Shown here: one piece after another, positions 52,551-63,901 of the stretch
Layout: each line of letters opens with the position of its first letter
How positions within the stretch are numbered: the stretch's first letter is position 1
DNA from: Geothrix fuzhouensis
GTDB lineage: Bacteria; Acidobacteriota; Holophagae; Holophagales; Holophagaceae
DNA length: 64,000 nucleotides
Direction of reading: 5' to 3'
Assembly (NCBI RefSeq): GCF_024609325.1
Contig: NZ_JANHMQ010000004.1
Location: forward strand, 154,460 to 218,459
The notes under the pieces: generated by a model
Databases searched by the model: none
What the model saw: the letters and a program-made list of their open reading frames with translations, nothing else
What the model was told of the DNA's origin: nothing
Made by a program: the position numbers and the translations under genes

Positions 52551-53465
52551 ATGCAATTACACTTACACAAAATGAATCTCCCCGACAAGACTGATGGCCT
52601 CGTGGGTATAGTGGTCCTCAACTATCGAGGGGCCACGAAGACACTTGCTTGTCTTGAGTCCCTGGCCAAATTGGACTATCAAAATCACCGCATTGTCGTG
52701 GTTGATAACGCATCATTGGATGGGTCTGCTGAACAGATTGCTCAGGGAAGCCCAGGAGTTGAACTCATCCAAAGCGATCAGAACCTCGGCTACGCCGGTG
52801 GCAATGCCTTGGGTGTCAGACGATGCCTAGAGTGGGGGGCAGTCTATGTCTGGGTGCTTAATAACGACACTCAAGTGATGCCCACAACCTTGTCGGCCAT
52901 GGTCCGCGAGGCGCAATTACATCCTAAGACTGGGGCGGTGGGATGTGTAATTCGTGACGAGCAAGATCCAAGTCGGGTGCTGGCGATGGGAGGGGGGCGG
53001 TTGTTCCCCTTGATTGCCCGCGCGTGGCACGTCACCAAGCTAGAAGATGTAAACAAGTTAGATTTTTTGACTGGTGCCTCCATCCTCATCCCCACACCAG
53101 TGATTCAGGCGATCGGCTTCATATCCGAAGACTATTTTCTTTACTGGGAGGATGTAGACTACTGTTATCGTCTTCGCGAACACGGATATGAACTACACGT
53201 GGCCTTGGACGCCTCCATCCTCCATGACGAAAGCTCGTCAATTGGAAGGGCTTCACAGCTAAGGTATTATTATTCGACTCGATCCATGGTGAAATTTCTG
53301 TACACTCACTATCGCCAATCGTGGGTTCTTTCAGCTGGATTTTGGTACTGTTGGCGGGTCATTAAACCTATTTTTGAGTTTGATTTCAAATTATGTCATT
53401 TGTTTGCAAAGGCCCTCTTCGATGGAGCAAAAAATCGGAGAAATAAACTATATGCCCAAAAATAG
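52551..53465 (+). CDS. Family 2 glycosyltransferase, rhamnosyltransferase-like
   Basis: 304 residues from the chosen ATG. GT-A signatures are VGIVVLNYRGATKTLACLESL, shown here only in its core, VVDNASLDGS, WVLNNDTQV with the metal-binding Asp-x-Asp-like site, and FLYWEDVDYCYRL, common in rhamnosyltransferases. ATG 52551 follows CGGGGA at 12 bases, so the start is uncertain; ATG 52572 is an alternative. The gene is much more AT-rich than the rml genes, consistent with separate acquisition. Confidence 0.8.
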   Translation: MQLHLHKMNLPDKTDGLVGIVVLNYRGATKTLACLESLAKLDYQNHRIVVVDNASLDGSAEQIAQGSPGVELIQSDQNLGYAGGNALGVRRCLEWGAVYVWVLNNDTQVMPTTLSAMVREAQLHPKTGAVGCVIRDEQDPSRVLAMGGGRLFPLIARAWHVTKLEDVNKLDFLTGASILIPTPVIQAIGFISEDYFLYWEDVDYCYRLREHGYELHVALDASILHDESSSIGRASQLRYYYSTRSMVKFLYTHYRQSWVLSAGFWYCWRVIKPIFEFDFKLCHLFAKALFDGAKNRRNKLYAQK

Positions 53466-53512
53466 GCTAACGTTTGTCAATTATTGTTCAAATTGAGATT
53501 TCCGGAAATTTG

Positions 53513-54835
53513 TTAATAGCTTGCCACTTTTAGTGTAGGGGATTTCTCTTTAGAGGCAAGTGGATGATTTTTCTGAATATATATAAGCAACCCTACAAAG
53601 AATAAAATAACCTCGGCATAATGCACAAAATGAGCCGTGGCCAGTGATCGTATACCGTAAAATAGAATCAAACCCTTTGTGGAATCATGCAATGTGCGAT
53701 ATTGGGTTGCAGTCGGGTTCGTTCTTTTACAGGAAGAAATAGCAAACCAAAACTCACCGAGATAGAGAATGACCCCTAGAATACCGTAGAGGAAGATCAC
53801 GCCTAAGATGCCAATGTCTGAAGGGTGGAAGTAACCAGACATGGCGGTTTCAAACCCGCCGTTCCATTGTGTGCTGACCATCCCGTTTCCCATGGTCCAA
53901 TGTTTAATCATGTACGGATAAGCAAGAACTGTTTCGTGAATTCGAGCATTTGCCGAGGGATCGTCGGTTAATTCTCCGGTGAATAGAACTGTGAAAGCAT
54001 TTGAAAATTTATCAACCAAGGCGATATATAAATCATGATTGAGGAGATAAAGGCCGATCCAAATGAGGCTAATAGCAAGAGCGACTTTTGGCAGAAATGC
54101 AAGCAAACGAGCTTTGTTTGGAGCCCAGAGAACCGCGAACCATAGGAAAGCGGCAATGAGAGATAGCAGCAATGACCGACCATTTATGATTAACAGAAGA
54201 AATAGAAGGAATATTCCGCTCTGTAAATATGAAATAAGGGAATTTCGCCTGACTCCCTTAAAAGCATAATAATAGAAGCCGAATACAATGAATACCACGT
54301 CAAATTTGAATACGGCCTCCTTCTCGGGGCCAGTCACGAAACCTATACCATAGGTGTTGAAGTAGGAGCCGGGCTCTAAGAATAAGGCCATGCCGAGGTA
54401 CAGCACCAAGGTGGCCCATGCAAGAATAATAAGGACCCGTTCTATATCTTTCAAGCTGATGGTTCGCGTCGCCAGGGCTTGGAGGGTTAGTAGTGGAACC
54501 GCTGCAATCAGGACCATGCCACGTTGAGCTAAAAGCCCGTATATCAATGGTTGACCAAATTCCTGCTGGGCCACATAGGCTGACCAAAATGGCATGATGA
54601 CCATGATCGTAAATACATATGCTTCAAACCGACTCGGGTGGAGACCTTGAGGTAATTTCCAGCGGAGATAAACAGTTGCAAGAGCCAAAGCCGCAAGAAC
54701 GAACCAAGCCTCCTGGACGAGACCCATTCCCGGGAAAAACTGAAATGAGCGAAAAGATAGCGCAAACGATACACAAAGGATGGTTAGGCGAACGGTCTGA
54801 TTGCGAAAAATTAGAGAACGTTGATTAGTAGGCAT
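53513..54835 (-). CDS. O-antigen polymerase/ligase-like membrane protein
   Basis: 440 residues with about 10-12 hydrophobic helices and a polar loop in the second half (KFSNAFTVLFTGELTDDPSANARIHE) as in Wzy and WaaL proteins. GNGMVSTQWNGG precedes the late helices. The family is too variable to separate polymerase from ligase; the presence of wzx and wzz nearby favours Wzy. Codon use is AT-rich like its neighbours. Confidence 0.7.
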   Translation of the reverse strand: MPTNQRSLIFRNQTVRLTILCVSFALSFRSFQFFPGMGLVQEAWFVLAALALATVYLRWKLPQGLHPSRFEAYVFTIMVIMPFWSAYVAQQEFGQPLIYGLLAQRGMVLIAAVPLLTLQALATRTISLKDIERVLIILAWATLVLYLGMALFLEPGSYFNTYGIGFVTGPEKEAVFKFDVVFIVFGFYYYAFKGVRRNSLISYLQSGIFLLFLLLIINGRSLLLSLIAAFLWFAVLWAPNKARLLAFLPKVALAISLIWIGLYLLNHDLYIALVDKFSNAFTVLFTGELTDDPSANARIHETVLAYPYMIKHWTMGNGMVSTQWNGGFETAMSGYFHPSDIGILGVIFLYGILGVILYLGEFWFAISSCKRTNPTATQYRTLHDSTKGLILFYGIRSLATAHFVHYAEVILFFVGLLIYIQKNHPLASKEKSPTLKVASY

Positions 54836-54880
54836 GTGAACGGCTCAATTAAAGACTGTGCCATGGCGAAGCCTTAAGCA

Positions 54881-56080
54881 TCAGTAAAGAGAACGGTAGA
54901 GTGCGGCCGTAGCTCGGCCAATCGAATCCCACCCAAATTTCTCTCTCATTAGGTCCAATCCGCCAGAGGCCACTTTTCCACGGAGTTCTGGGTCGGAAAG
55001 TGCTTGGCCAACAACCCTCGCAAGATCCATGGGATCGCCAGATTGGAACAGAAATCCAGTGTCTCTGTCCCGGATCATCTCGGTCATGCCTGGGATGTTC
55101 GAAGTGACGACAGCCTTGCCGTAGCTCATAGCCATAAGTACCACATCGCTTTGGTAGATTTTACGGTAAGGAAGGGTGACTAGATCGCAGGCCTGGTAGT
55201 AAAGGGGGAGCTCATCATCAGGGATGAATCGGATGTGCGTGATGCAATTCGCATTTAGGCTAAGTTTGTCGATCAGGCCCTGGTATTCCTCGAACTCCAA
55301 TTTCCAGGGGCGCCCAGCGATGACTAGGGTCGTGTCCGGGTGCTGGGACAGGATGCTGGGCATCGCTTCCAGGAGCACATCCAGGCCCTTAACCTCCTTG
55401 ATCTGGCCGAAGAACAGAAGCACTGCGCCGGAATCAGGAAGACCCAAATGGACCCTAGCTTCAGCAGGTGTGCACACCTTTGGGATAGACTCCAAATGAT
55501 TCCCTGCCGGAATCACATGTATCCTATCTTGGGGAAGCCCCATCCGGTTAAGGAGTTCCTCCCGACTAATGTGGTTATGGGCGATGACCGCATGGGCCAT
55601 CCCGTAGGCCAACCTGGGCAAACCCGGGGTATCCTGAGTGCTGACGAATGCTTCCACATCGTGGGCCGTTATGACGACCCGGCGTCCAAGAAGACGGGCC
55701 AGAGTCACGTTCATCCACTCTAGGGGCCCTACACTGAAGAAGTGGAAGTGGCAGACACGTCGTCCTTCCCGGACCGAGCTCAGCAGGGCCAAAAGAGTCC
55801 CCCGAAGGTAACGGAAACCCCGCCGCAATACCGAACCTCTCCCGAATATCCCGCAATAAACGGGCCGGAAGGCAAAGTCTGGATGAGTCGGTGGCGAGGT
55901 GGCGTCTGAGGTATACAGCGCCACATTCACACTGCTGTGGCTCAGACCCCGACACAGATTGAAGTCGTAGGGACCCATTCCGCCGTGCCCGCCCACAGGC
56001 TCAATGATCGACACAGAGATTGGATTCAACTGAACAGACAAGAAGGCTCCAGAGAGGCGTGATCCAAGTGCTATTAGCAC
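54881..56080 (-). CDS. Family 4 glycosyltransferase
   Basis: 399 residues of GT-B fold. The N-terminal part has EPVGGHGGMGPYDF, a donor/acceptor glycine loop. The C-terminal domain has VLLFFGQIKEVKGLDVLLEAM, IAGRPWKLEFEEY and the SYGKAVVTSNIPGMTEMI block. The chosen start ATG 56080 gives 22 residues before the conserved VSIIEPV; GTG 56014 is a likely alternative. Sugar specificity unknown. Confidence 0.85.
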   Translation of the reverse strand: MLIALGSRLSGAFLSVQLNPISVSIIEPVGGHGGMGPYDFNLCRGLSHSSVNVALYTSDATSPPTHPDFAFRPVYCGIFGRGSVLRRGFRYLRGTLLALLSSVREGRRVCHFHFFSVGPLEWMNVTLARLLGRRVVITAHDVEAFVSTQDTPGLPRLAYGMAHAVIAHNHISREELLNRMGLPQDRIHVIPAGNHLESIPKVCTPAEARVHLGLPDSGAVLLFFGQIKEVKGLDVLLEAMPSILSQHPDTTLVIAGRPWKLEFEEYQGLIDKLSLNANCITHIRFIPDDELPLYYQACDLVTLPYRKIYQSDVVLMAMSYGKAVVTSNIPGMTEMIRDRDTGFLFQSGDPMDLARVVGQALSDPELRGKVASGGLDLMREKFGWDSIGRATAALYRSLY

Positions 56081-56275
56081 GGTGGCTCTAACAATTTTTC
56101 CAGCAGCTGGCCATTGAGGTTTTTCCGGATTTGCCTACCCCAGTCATCATATGATCATGAATGGTTCGGCTTCCCCCAGCAACTCAAGTGGGGTGAGGCA
56201 CCAAGATCAGTCCTTTGCCGAACCGTTTCCCTCGAAATGGCATGGCTTCTCCCGTCAATTATTTAGGTAGCTCCC

Positions 56276-57232
56276 ATGCACCAAGTGAATTCATGCATCC
56301 GGATCGCTGGGACGGGATCCTGCGTGCCTGATCGGGTCGTATCCAACGCCGAATTGGTGGCCAGGGCTGGGACGCAGGAATCCTGGGTGGTCGAGAACCT
56401 GGGCATCCGCGAGCGCAGGGTGATCGGGCCAGGCGAATTCTGCTCTGATCTTGGAACGAAGGCGGCCCGACGTGCGCTCGAGGCTGCTGGGCTTGGTCCC
56501 AATGATCTGGATGTGATCATCGTGGCCACGGCCACACCAGATCGGGGGTCCCCCTCCACGGCCTGCATCGTCCAGCATAAGCTCGGTGTGACGAACGGCT
56601 GCCCGGCCTTCGACCTGAACGCGGTGTGTTCGGGGTTCCTGTACGCCATGTCGGTGGGAAGCCAATTCATCCAGAGCGGGATCTACCGGAACGTCCTGGT
56701 GATCGGTGCGGACACCTTTTCCCGAATCACGAACTGGGACCGGCGGGACTGCGTCTTCTTCGGTGATGGGGCCGGTGCCGTCATCCTCCAGAGGACGGAA
56801 GTGGAGGATGGATTCTTCTGCTTCGAATTGTCGGCGGATGGCCGGGGGCAGGACAACTTCACGGTGTACCCAGGCCATCCGCACTTCACCATGAACGGCA
56901 GGGCTGTCTACGAGACGGCCACCACGGTTCTCCCCCAGACGATCCAAGGGCTGTTGGCCAAGCACGGTCTGTCGGTGGCGGACGTCTCGCACCTGATACC
57001 TCACCAACCTTCGGTTCGTGTGCTTCGGCGGACCGCGGAAGTACTCGGACTTCCCGCGGAGCGGGTCGCCATGAACATGGATCGCTATGCGAACACGGCT
57101 GGGGCCACCATTCCGATTCTGCTGGATGAGACCGTCAGGGGTGGTCGCATCCAGTCTGGGAATCTCGTCGTGTTCGCTGCGGTCGGTTCGGGATGGACCT
57201 GGGGCGCGGCCCTGTATCGATGGCAGGATTAA
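56276..57232 (+). CDS. 3-oxoacyl-ACP synthase III-like protein
   Basis: 318 residues, KAS III fold. The catalytic triad is Cys118 (DLNAVCSGF), His243 (LIPHQPSVR) and Asn273 (YANTAGATIP). It would join acetyl-CoA or another short acyl-CoA to malonyl-ACP. It lies in the polysaccharide locus with an SDR and a GNAT gene, not with other fatty acid genes, so it probably makes a special short acyl group for a sugar rather than starting housekeeping lipid synthesis. Confidence 0.88.
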   Translation: MHQVNSCIRIAGTGSCVPDRVVSNAELVARAGTQESWVVENLGIRERRVIGPGEFCSDLGTKAARRALEAAGLGPNDLDVIIVATATPDRGSPSTACIVQHKLGVTNGCPAFDLNAVCSGFLYAMSVGSQFIQSGIYRNVLVIGADTFSRITNWDRRDCVFFGDGAGAVILQRTEVEDGFFCFELSADGRGQDNFTVYPGHPHFTMNGRAVYETATTVLPQTIQGLLAKHGLSVADVSHLIPHQPSVRVLRRTAEVLGLPAERVAMNMDRYANTAGATIPILLDETVRGGRIQSGNLVVFAAVGSGWTWGAALYRWQD

Positions 57233-57273
57233 CACATCCGGCCGTGTGGATCGGGATTGAATGGGAGCTTGAA

Positions 57274-58020
57274 ATGTCGAACAGCTTGCCAGGGGCGGTG
57301 CTCATCACGGGGGCGAACGGCGGTCTGGGCGTTCGTCTGGTCGCAGGACTGCTGCGAGCCGGGATCACGAATCTTGCCTGCCACTACCGATCCTCGTCAG
57401 AGGCTGTCGCGGAGCTCCTTGCGAGCCATGGGCTGGATCCTGCGCAGCACTTGTTTCAGGCCGAGTTGACAGATGAAACTGCGGTTACGGCCATGGGCAA
57501 GGCTGTACTTGAGCGGGTCGGGCCCGTCTGGGGGCTGGTCAACATCGCGGGGGCCTCCTCCAACGCCATGTCCTGGAAGATGTCCAGGGAGGAGTTCACT
57601 CGGGTGTTGGAGTCGAACCTTGTGTCCACCTTTCTGACGACAAAGACATTCCTGCCGGGGATGCGCGACCAGGCTGGAGGCCGCATCATCAATGTCTCGA
57701 GCGTGATCGCCCATACCGGCATCGCCGGGGCGTCCCACTACTGTGCGGCGAAGGCGGGAATCGAAGGATTCACCCGGGCCGTCGCCCAAGAGGTGGCTTC
57801 CAAGAAGATTACCGCGAACTGCCTGGCGCTCGGCTATTTCGACCAGGGCATCATCGCCGATGTTCCAGCCGACATGCTGGAAGTCATCAAGAGCCGTGTT
57901 CCACTGAAACGACTGGGAAGCGCGGATGAGCTGGCGCCCCTGGTGGGCTACCTTCTCAGCCCAGATGCCGGATTTATGACCGGCCAGATCCTCCACCTGA
58001 ATGGCGGTCTGTACTTATGA
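57274..58020 (+). CDS. SDR-family 3-oxoacyl-ACP reductase-like protein
   Basis: 248 residues. NAD(P)-binding TGANGGLG at 12-19, Asn115, Ser142/Ser143 in NVSSV, Tyr156 and Lys160 (SHYCAAKAG) form the full FabG-type tetrad. It could reduce the 3-ketoacyl product of the upstream KAS III to a 3-hydroxyacyl group. GGAG precedes ATG 57274; the stop overlaps the next start by 4 bases. Confidence 0.88.
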   Translation: MSNSLPGAVLITGANGGLGVRLVAGLLRAGITNLACHYRSSSEAVAELLASHGLDPAQHLFQAELTDETAVTAMGKAVLERVGPVWGLVNIAGASSNAMSWKMSREEFTRVLESNLVSTFLTTKTFLPGMRDQAGGRIINVSSVIAHTGIAGASHYCAAKAGIEGFTRAVAQEVASKKITANCLALGYFDQGIIADVPADMLEVIKSRVPLKRLGSADELAPLVGYLLSPDAGFMTGQILHLNGGLYL

Positions 58021-59090
58021 GCTTGTCGTTCTCACCATTCGATTGGCGAGAGAAGTTGCCTGCCCAACGGAAGTTGTTCTCTGAAAGCTTCCCCGAAAAC
58101 GCCGGACTCCCCGTGGAGACCGAAGCCTACTACCACCGCAAATTCCGGTCCTACCCGGCGCAGATCCCATCCCAGGAGTACGTGGCCGAGGATGAAGCGG
58201 GATTCGTGGGTTATTACGCCGCGATCCCCTTTACCTACCGGATCGAAGGTGAACCCTTCCGGTGCGGCATGGTGTGCGATGTGATGACGTCCCCGAGGAT
58301 GCAGGGGAAGGGGGTGTTCACCAAGCTGGGGGCCTACTCCCTGGCGCAGATCACGGAGGCGGGCTTCGATTTCGTGACGGGTTACCCCAGGCGGGCAGCC
58401 GTGATTCCTGGCCACTTGAAGGTAGGTTGGCAGATCGCCTTCCGGCTTCCGATGTACCTATTGCCGATCAAGGCTGATGGTGTGCTTGGTACCAAGGGTT
58501 TCGGATGGTTAGCGGGCCTGATCAATCCTTGTCTGTGGGCCATGCAGGGATTGCTCGGCCTGAGAGGTGCAGGGGGGTATGTCCATGAGATCTGGGACTG
58601 GAAGGCCTTCCTGGGGGCGCATGACTTTCCCGCATTTGTCGCAGATTGGGCTTCCACCCGGAAGGTGACGCTGGAAAAGACCCCGGAGTTTCTTCATTGG
58701 AGGCTTTCGATCCAGGAGGTTGACTACCGCGTGGTGACAGTGAAGAAGGGGAACGAGCTGGTGGGAATCTCCATCGTGAGGGCTTGCGATCCGGAGCAGG
58801 TGCCTTCTCTCGCGGTGCTGGACCTGATGCATCTCGGCGAAGATCGCCGGATTCTCTGGGCCATGCGGCGGGGGTGGCTGGAGCTTGCGGGGCGCTGGGG
58901 GCGCGAGGTTGTGGTGATGATGCTGAGCGAATATCACGCCGCCAAGATGGGGCTATGGCGCCTCGGCTTCCTCCGGACGCCGACCGTGTTCTCCTTCATC
59001 GTGAAACGGCTGAGTCCCAAGGCCCAGGCCAAGCTTCCAATCGGACCGGAGGCCTGGCATCTCATGTGGATTGATTCGGACGACCTGTGA
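58017..59090 (+). CDS. GNAT-family acyltransferase
   Basis: 357 residues. The N-terminal half has a GNAT core: YVAEDEAGFVGYYAAIPFTY and MTSPRMQGKGVFTKLG, with the acyl-CoA-binding RMQGKG at 94-99. The C-terminal half (from about 200) may be a second, degenerate GNAT fold. Its ATGA overlap with the SDR gene ties it to the KAS III/SDR pair. It is a good candidate to transfer the acyl group to an amino sugar. Confidence 0.75.
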   Translation: MSLSFSPFDWREKLPAQRKLFSESFPENAGLPVETEAYYHRKFRSYPAQIPSQEYVAEDEAGFVGYYAAIPFTYRIEGEPFRCGMVCDVMTSPRMQGKGVFTKLGAYSLAQITEAGFDFVTGYPRRAAVIPGHLKVGWQIAFRLPMYLLPIKADGVLGTKGFGWLAGLINPCLWAMQGLLGLRGAGGYVHEIWDWKAFLGAHDFPAFVADWASTRKVTLEKTPEFLHWRLSIQEVDYRVVTVKKGNELVGISIVRACDPEQVPSLAVLDLMHLGEDRRILWAMRRGWLELAGRWGREVVVMMLSEYHAAKMGLWRLGFLRTPTVFSFIVKRLSPKAQAKLPIGPEAWHLMWIDSDDL

Positions 59091-59101
59091 TGGCGGGGTA
59101 T

Positions 59102-60019
59102 TTATAGCCGTACAAGTGGGGACTGATCCCAGTCGATCCGGGCGCTGGCCTCTCCCAGGGATTGGCCGCCGAATTCATGAAGGAACCGATCCAATTTCTG
59201 GTGGGCACCTTTGAGCCCCGCATAGGCTTTGAACTTGCGTAGGGCGGACAGCCCTTGGATCCTGGGTTGACCTTCATCGAAGTCCCTGGGATGGAAATAG
59301 GTCATGGCGTCCGGGTTGGCGCGGATCCATCGGGCAATCATGGCGTAGGGAAAGAAACGGAAATATCCGCCACCCGCGAAGGCGATGTCCAAAGGCCCCA
59401 CCTGGGCCAGCGTCATGGGGAACTCGCGGAGCTGCATGCCATTGCGGCATTCGAGCTTGAAGGGGCCGGGCGGGAAGAGTCCGCCTGTTCCTCCGTGGGC
59501 ATGCCGACCAGGGAAGACAGAACAATCCGTGGTGATGCCCAACTCGCCTAGGAGCTCGAAGGCCCATAGGGATTGGCTGGTCAGGCTGAAACCGGGCGCA
59601 CGGTAGGCCGTCACGGGCAGGCCAATGCACCCGGAGATGGCATCAACGGCCCTTCGGGTCTCCATGCGGAATGCTTCAGGGGTCTGTTGGTGGATGAGGG
59701 TGTGAAGGCCTGAGTGGCATCCGATTTCATGCCCCTGGGATGCCACCGTTTTTAAAAGGGATGGGTATGTCTCTGCAACCCAGCCTAGGGTGAAGAATGT
59801 CGCTCGAATGCCATGGTTGGCAAGAAGCGCCAGCACCCGGTTCGTGTTCCGCTCGATCCTGGATTCCAAGGTGCCCCAGGCTTCGGGCCCAGGAATGGCA
59901 TCGCATTCGAGAAGGTGGAACCAGTCCTCCAGGTCGATGGTGATGATGGGCGATCGCACCAGAGCACCAGTGGGGAGAGTAGGGGAGAACCCGCTGGAGG
60001 GTGATTGTGTTTCAGGCAT
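59102..60019 (-). CDS. Polysaccharide deacetylase (NodB domain, XrtA-locus type)
   Basis: 305 residues. The NodB domain starts ITIDLEDWFHLLECD (Asp29, Glu31/Asp32), and the metal-binding HSGLH is at His102-His106. The end (YFHPRDFDEGQPRIQGL, KFKAYAGLKGAHQKLDRFL) is the DUF3473-like tail of the deacetylases that accompany exosortase/PEP-CTERM systems. No exosortase is in the window. It overlaps the downstream end of the upstream glycosyltransferase gene by 8 bases. Confidence 0.87.
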   Translation of the reverse strand: MPETQSPSSGFSPTLPTGALVRSPIITIDLEDWFHLLECDAIPGPEAWGTLESRIERNTNRVLALLANHGIRATFFTLGWVAETYPSLLKTVASQGHEIGCHSGLHTLIHQQTPEAFRMETRRAVDAISGCIGLPVTAYRAPGFSLTSQSLWAFELLGELGITTDCSVFPGRHAHGGTGGLFPPGPFKLECRNGMQLREFPMTLAQVGPLDIAFAGGGYFRFFPYAMIARWIRANPDAMTYFHPRDFDEGQPRIQGLSALRKFKAYAGLKGAHQKLDRFLHEFGGQSLGEASARIDWDQSPLVRL

Positions 60020-61133
60020 TTGCGGTGCACTTCAGATCCTCGCGAAAAAGCGAGGCGTAGTCAGAGGCGATCTGGTCCCACGAGTAGTGCTCGTCCAGCC
60101 AGGCCTGGGCACGCTGACTCTGGTCGAGTGATTCGGCGGGCCCCTGCGCTTCGATCAGGGCGAGCTGGTCAGGGATGTCGGAAGGTGTTTTGAAGAATCT
60201 GAGCAGTGGACCGCCCACCTCACGGTTGAAGGGATTGTCGTGCGCCAGGATCGGTCGGCCAGCGGCAATGGCCTCCAGCAGAGACGGATTCGTTCCGCCC
60301 ACGGAATGCCCATGGAACGCGATGAAGGCAAACCTGCGCAAGGCCGCCAACTTTTCCTTGTCGTACACACCGCCAAGAAAAATGATTCGATCGTCTGCGA
60401 GTGATCTGAGCGCATCCACATAGGGGCGCTTATCGAGATTGCCGATCACCACCAGTGGGCGTGGGCCACGCCTACCCATGTAACCCTCGACAATCTCCTT
60501 GATGTTGTTCTCCGGTTCCAATCGAGATACCAGGACGTCATAACCAAAGGGTGTGAGAGGGGGGGGCAGCAAATCCCGGCTTTTTTCGCTCAGGGGTAAT
60601 GGGGCAACCCCATAGGCAAGGAAGCTCAGTTCGGCCCGGGATCGATACTCCGATGCATAGTAGGCGAGAATGGCCTTGGCATCGCAGATCAGGCGATTCG
60701 CCGTCTGACCGCACAGCCACTCGGAAACCTTGACGTAGGCTCGAACGGGAGCCGGCCATTTGCTTCGTTTCCATTCCAGGCCGCCGAGGTTGATCCAGAC
60801 GCGGGCTCCGAAGATGCGGGGGAGAAAGGCGAGAAAACTGGCACCGTACCCACAGAGATAGACAATGTCGTGCTTACCTAGGCAAGCAAAGAGGCACCAG
60901 ACATCGAACAGGATGTTTGCCAGACCTCCCCGTCCAGGTGACTTGATGTATCTAAGTCGGACCCCTTGGTGGATTGGAGGTTGGGGGATGCCCGATGATA
61001 CGGGGCAGTAGACTGTGACTTCGAATCCCTGTTGCACCAATCTGGTGGATAACTCTTCTGCGAACGTTTCGTATCCCCCGTAGCGGGCCGGAATTCCCTG
61101 GGTTCCAAGGATGGCGATCTTGATCGGTTTCAT
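60012..61133 (-). CDS. DUF1972-containing family 4 glycosyltransferase
   Basis: 373 residues. The N-terminal DUF1972 block is IAILGTQGIPARYGGYETFA, followed by ARVWINLGGLEWKRSKW. The GT-B C-terminal part contains FHGHSVGGTNPSLLEA and AHDNPFNREVGG. Enzymes of this kind are often rhamnosyltransferases, which would use the dTDP-rhamnose made by RmlABCD. Cotranscribed with the deacetylase. Confidence 0.88.
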   Translation of the reverse strand: MKPIKIAILGTQGIPARYGGYETFAEELSTRLVQQGFEVTVYCPVSSGIPQPPIHQGVRLRYIKSPGRGGLANILFDVWCLFACLGKHDIVYLCGYGASFLAFLPRIFGARVWINLGGLEWKRSKWPAPVRAYVKVSEWLCGQTANRLICDAKAILAYYASEYRSRAELSFLAYGVAPLPLSEKSRDLLPPPLTPFGYDVLVSRLEPENNIKEIVEGYMGRRGPRPLVVIGNLDKRPYVDALRSLADDRIIFLGGVYDKEKLAALRRFAFIAFHGHSVGGTNPSLLEAIAAGRPILAHDNPFNREVGGPLLRFFKTPSDIPDQLALIEAQGPAESLDQSQRAQAWLDEHYSWDQIASDYASLFREDLKCTANA

Positions 61134-61336
61134 GCGGCTCCTAGGAGTTGGTTCTCACTTCTGGCCTTGCATACAACTGCCTCTGCAAAGGCCCTTTAAT
61201 CGAAGGCTCCGAGGTCTCTACGAGCCTGCTCAGGTGGGCGGTCGAAAGATCTGGGCGGTCCAATGACGAACACTTTCATCGCTGAAACCCCCCACCATCA
61301 AGGCTACCCGGGGACCTTGCTCGTGAGGCACTACTG

Positions 61337-61370
61337 AAAAAGGATGGGGCCCGTAGCGGGCCCCATCCTT
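61337..61370 (-). terminator. Intrinsic terminator of pnp
   Basis: On the minus strand AAGGATGGGGCCCG pairs with CGGGCCCCATCCTT (plus 61340-61353 and 61357-61370), followed by TTTTT. It lies just beyond the pnp stop. The rest of the gap up to the glycosyltransferase start shows no gene. Confidence 0.9.
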
Positions 61371-61402
61371 CAAATGCTTGAGGTGTGCGAACCCTTGATC
61401 GG

Positions 61403-63598
<2,196 letters not shown>

Positions 63599-63901
63599 GC
63601 AAGCTCCTGGGCCCTCGGGCCCACTGGGCTCCCCTGAGACCGGCTCTCGCGTCCGGATCTCCCGCGATCGCTCCATGAAACCCGTCCGCCGAATCCTGAG
63701 CCAGGAGGGGGAGGTGGGCTTCCTGCAGAGGTCGCCGCCGAAGGGGAGCAGGTGAAAATCGGCTTGGCCAGGATACCACGGGCCGGGCCTGGCCGTTTCT
63801 GGGGCTTCAGCCTGGCAGGCCTGGGCTTAGCCGATGATCGGGGCGATGGGGCGGTGCTGGCGAACCAGGGGTTTGGCTGGTTCTCAGCGAAAGGCATTTT
63901 T
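63599..63901. other. Upstream region of pnp, no gene found
   Basis: 303 bases between the pnp start and the terminal repeat. No convincing coding frame or RNA gene is seen. A pnp promoter or leader is expected here but cannot be assigned. Confidence 0.6.
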
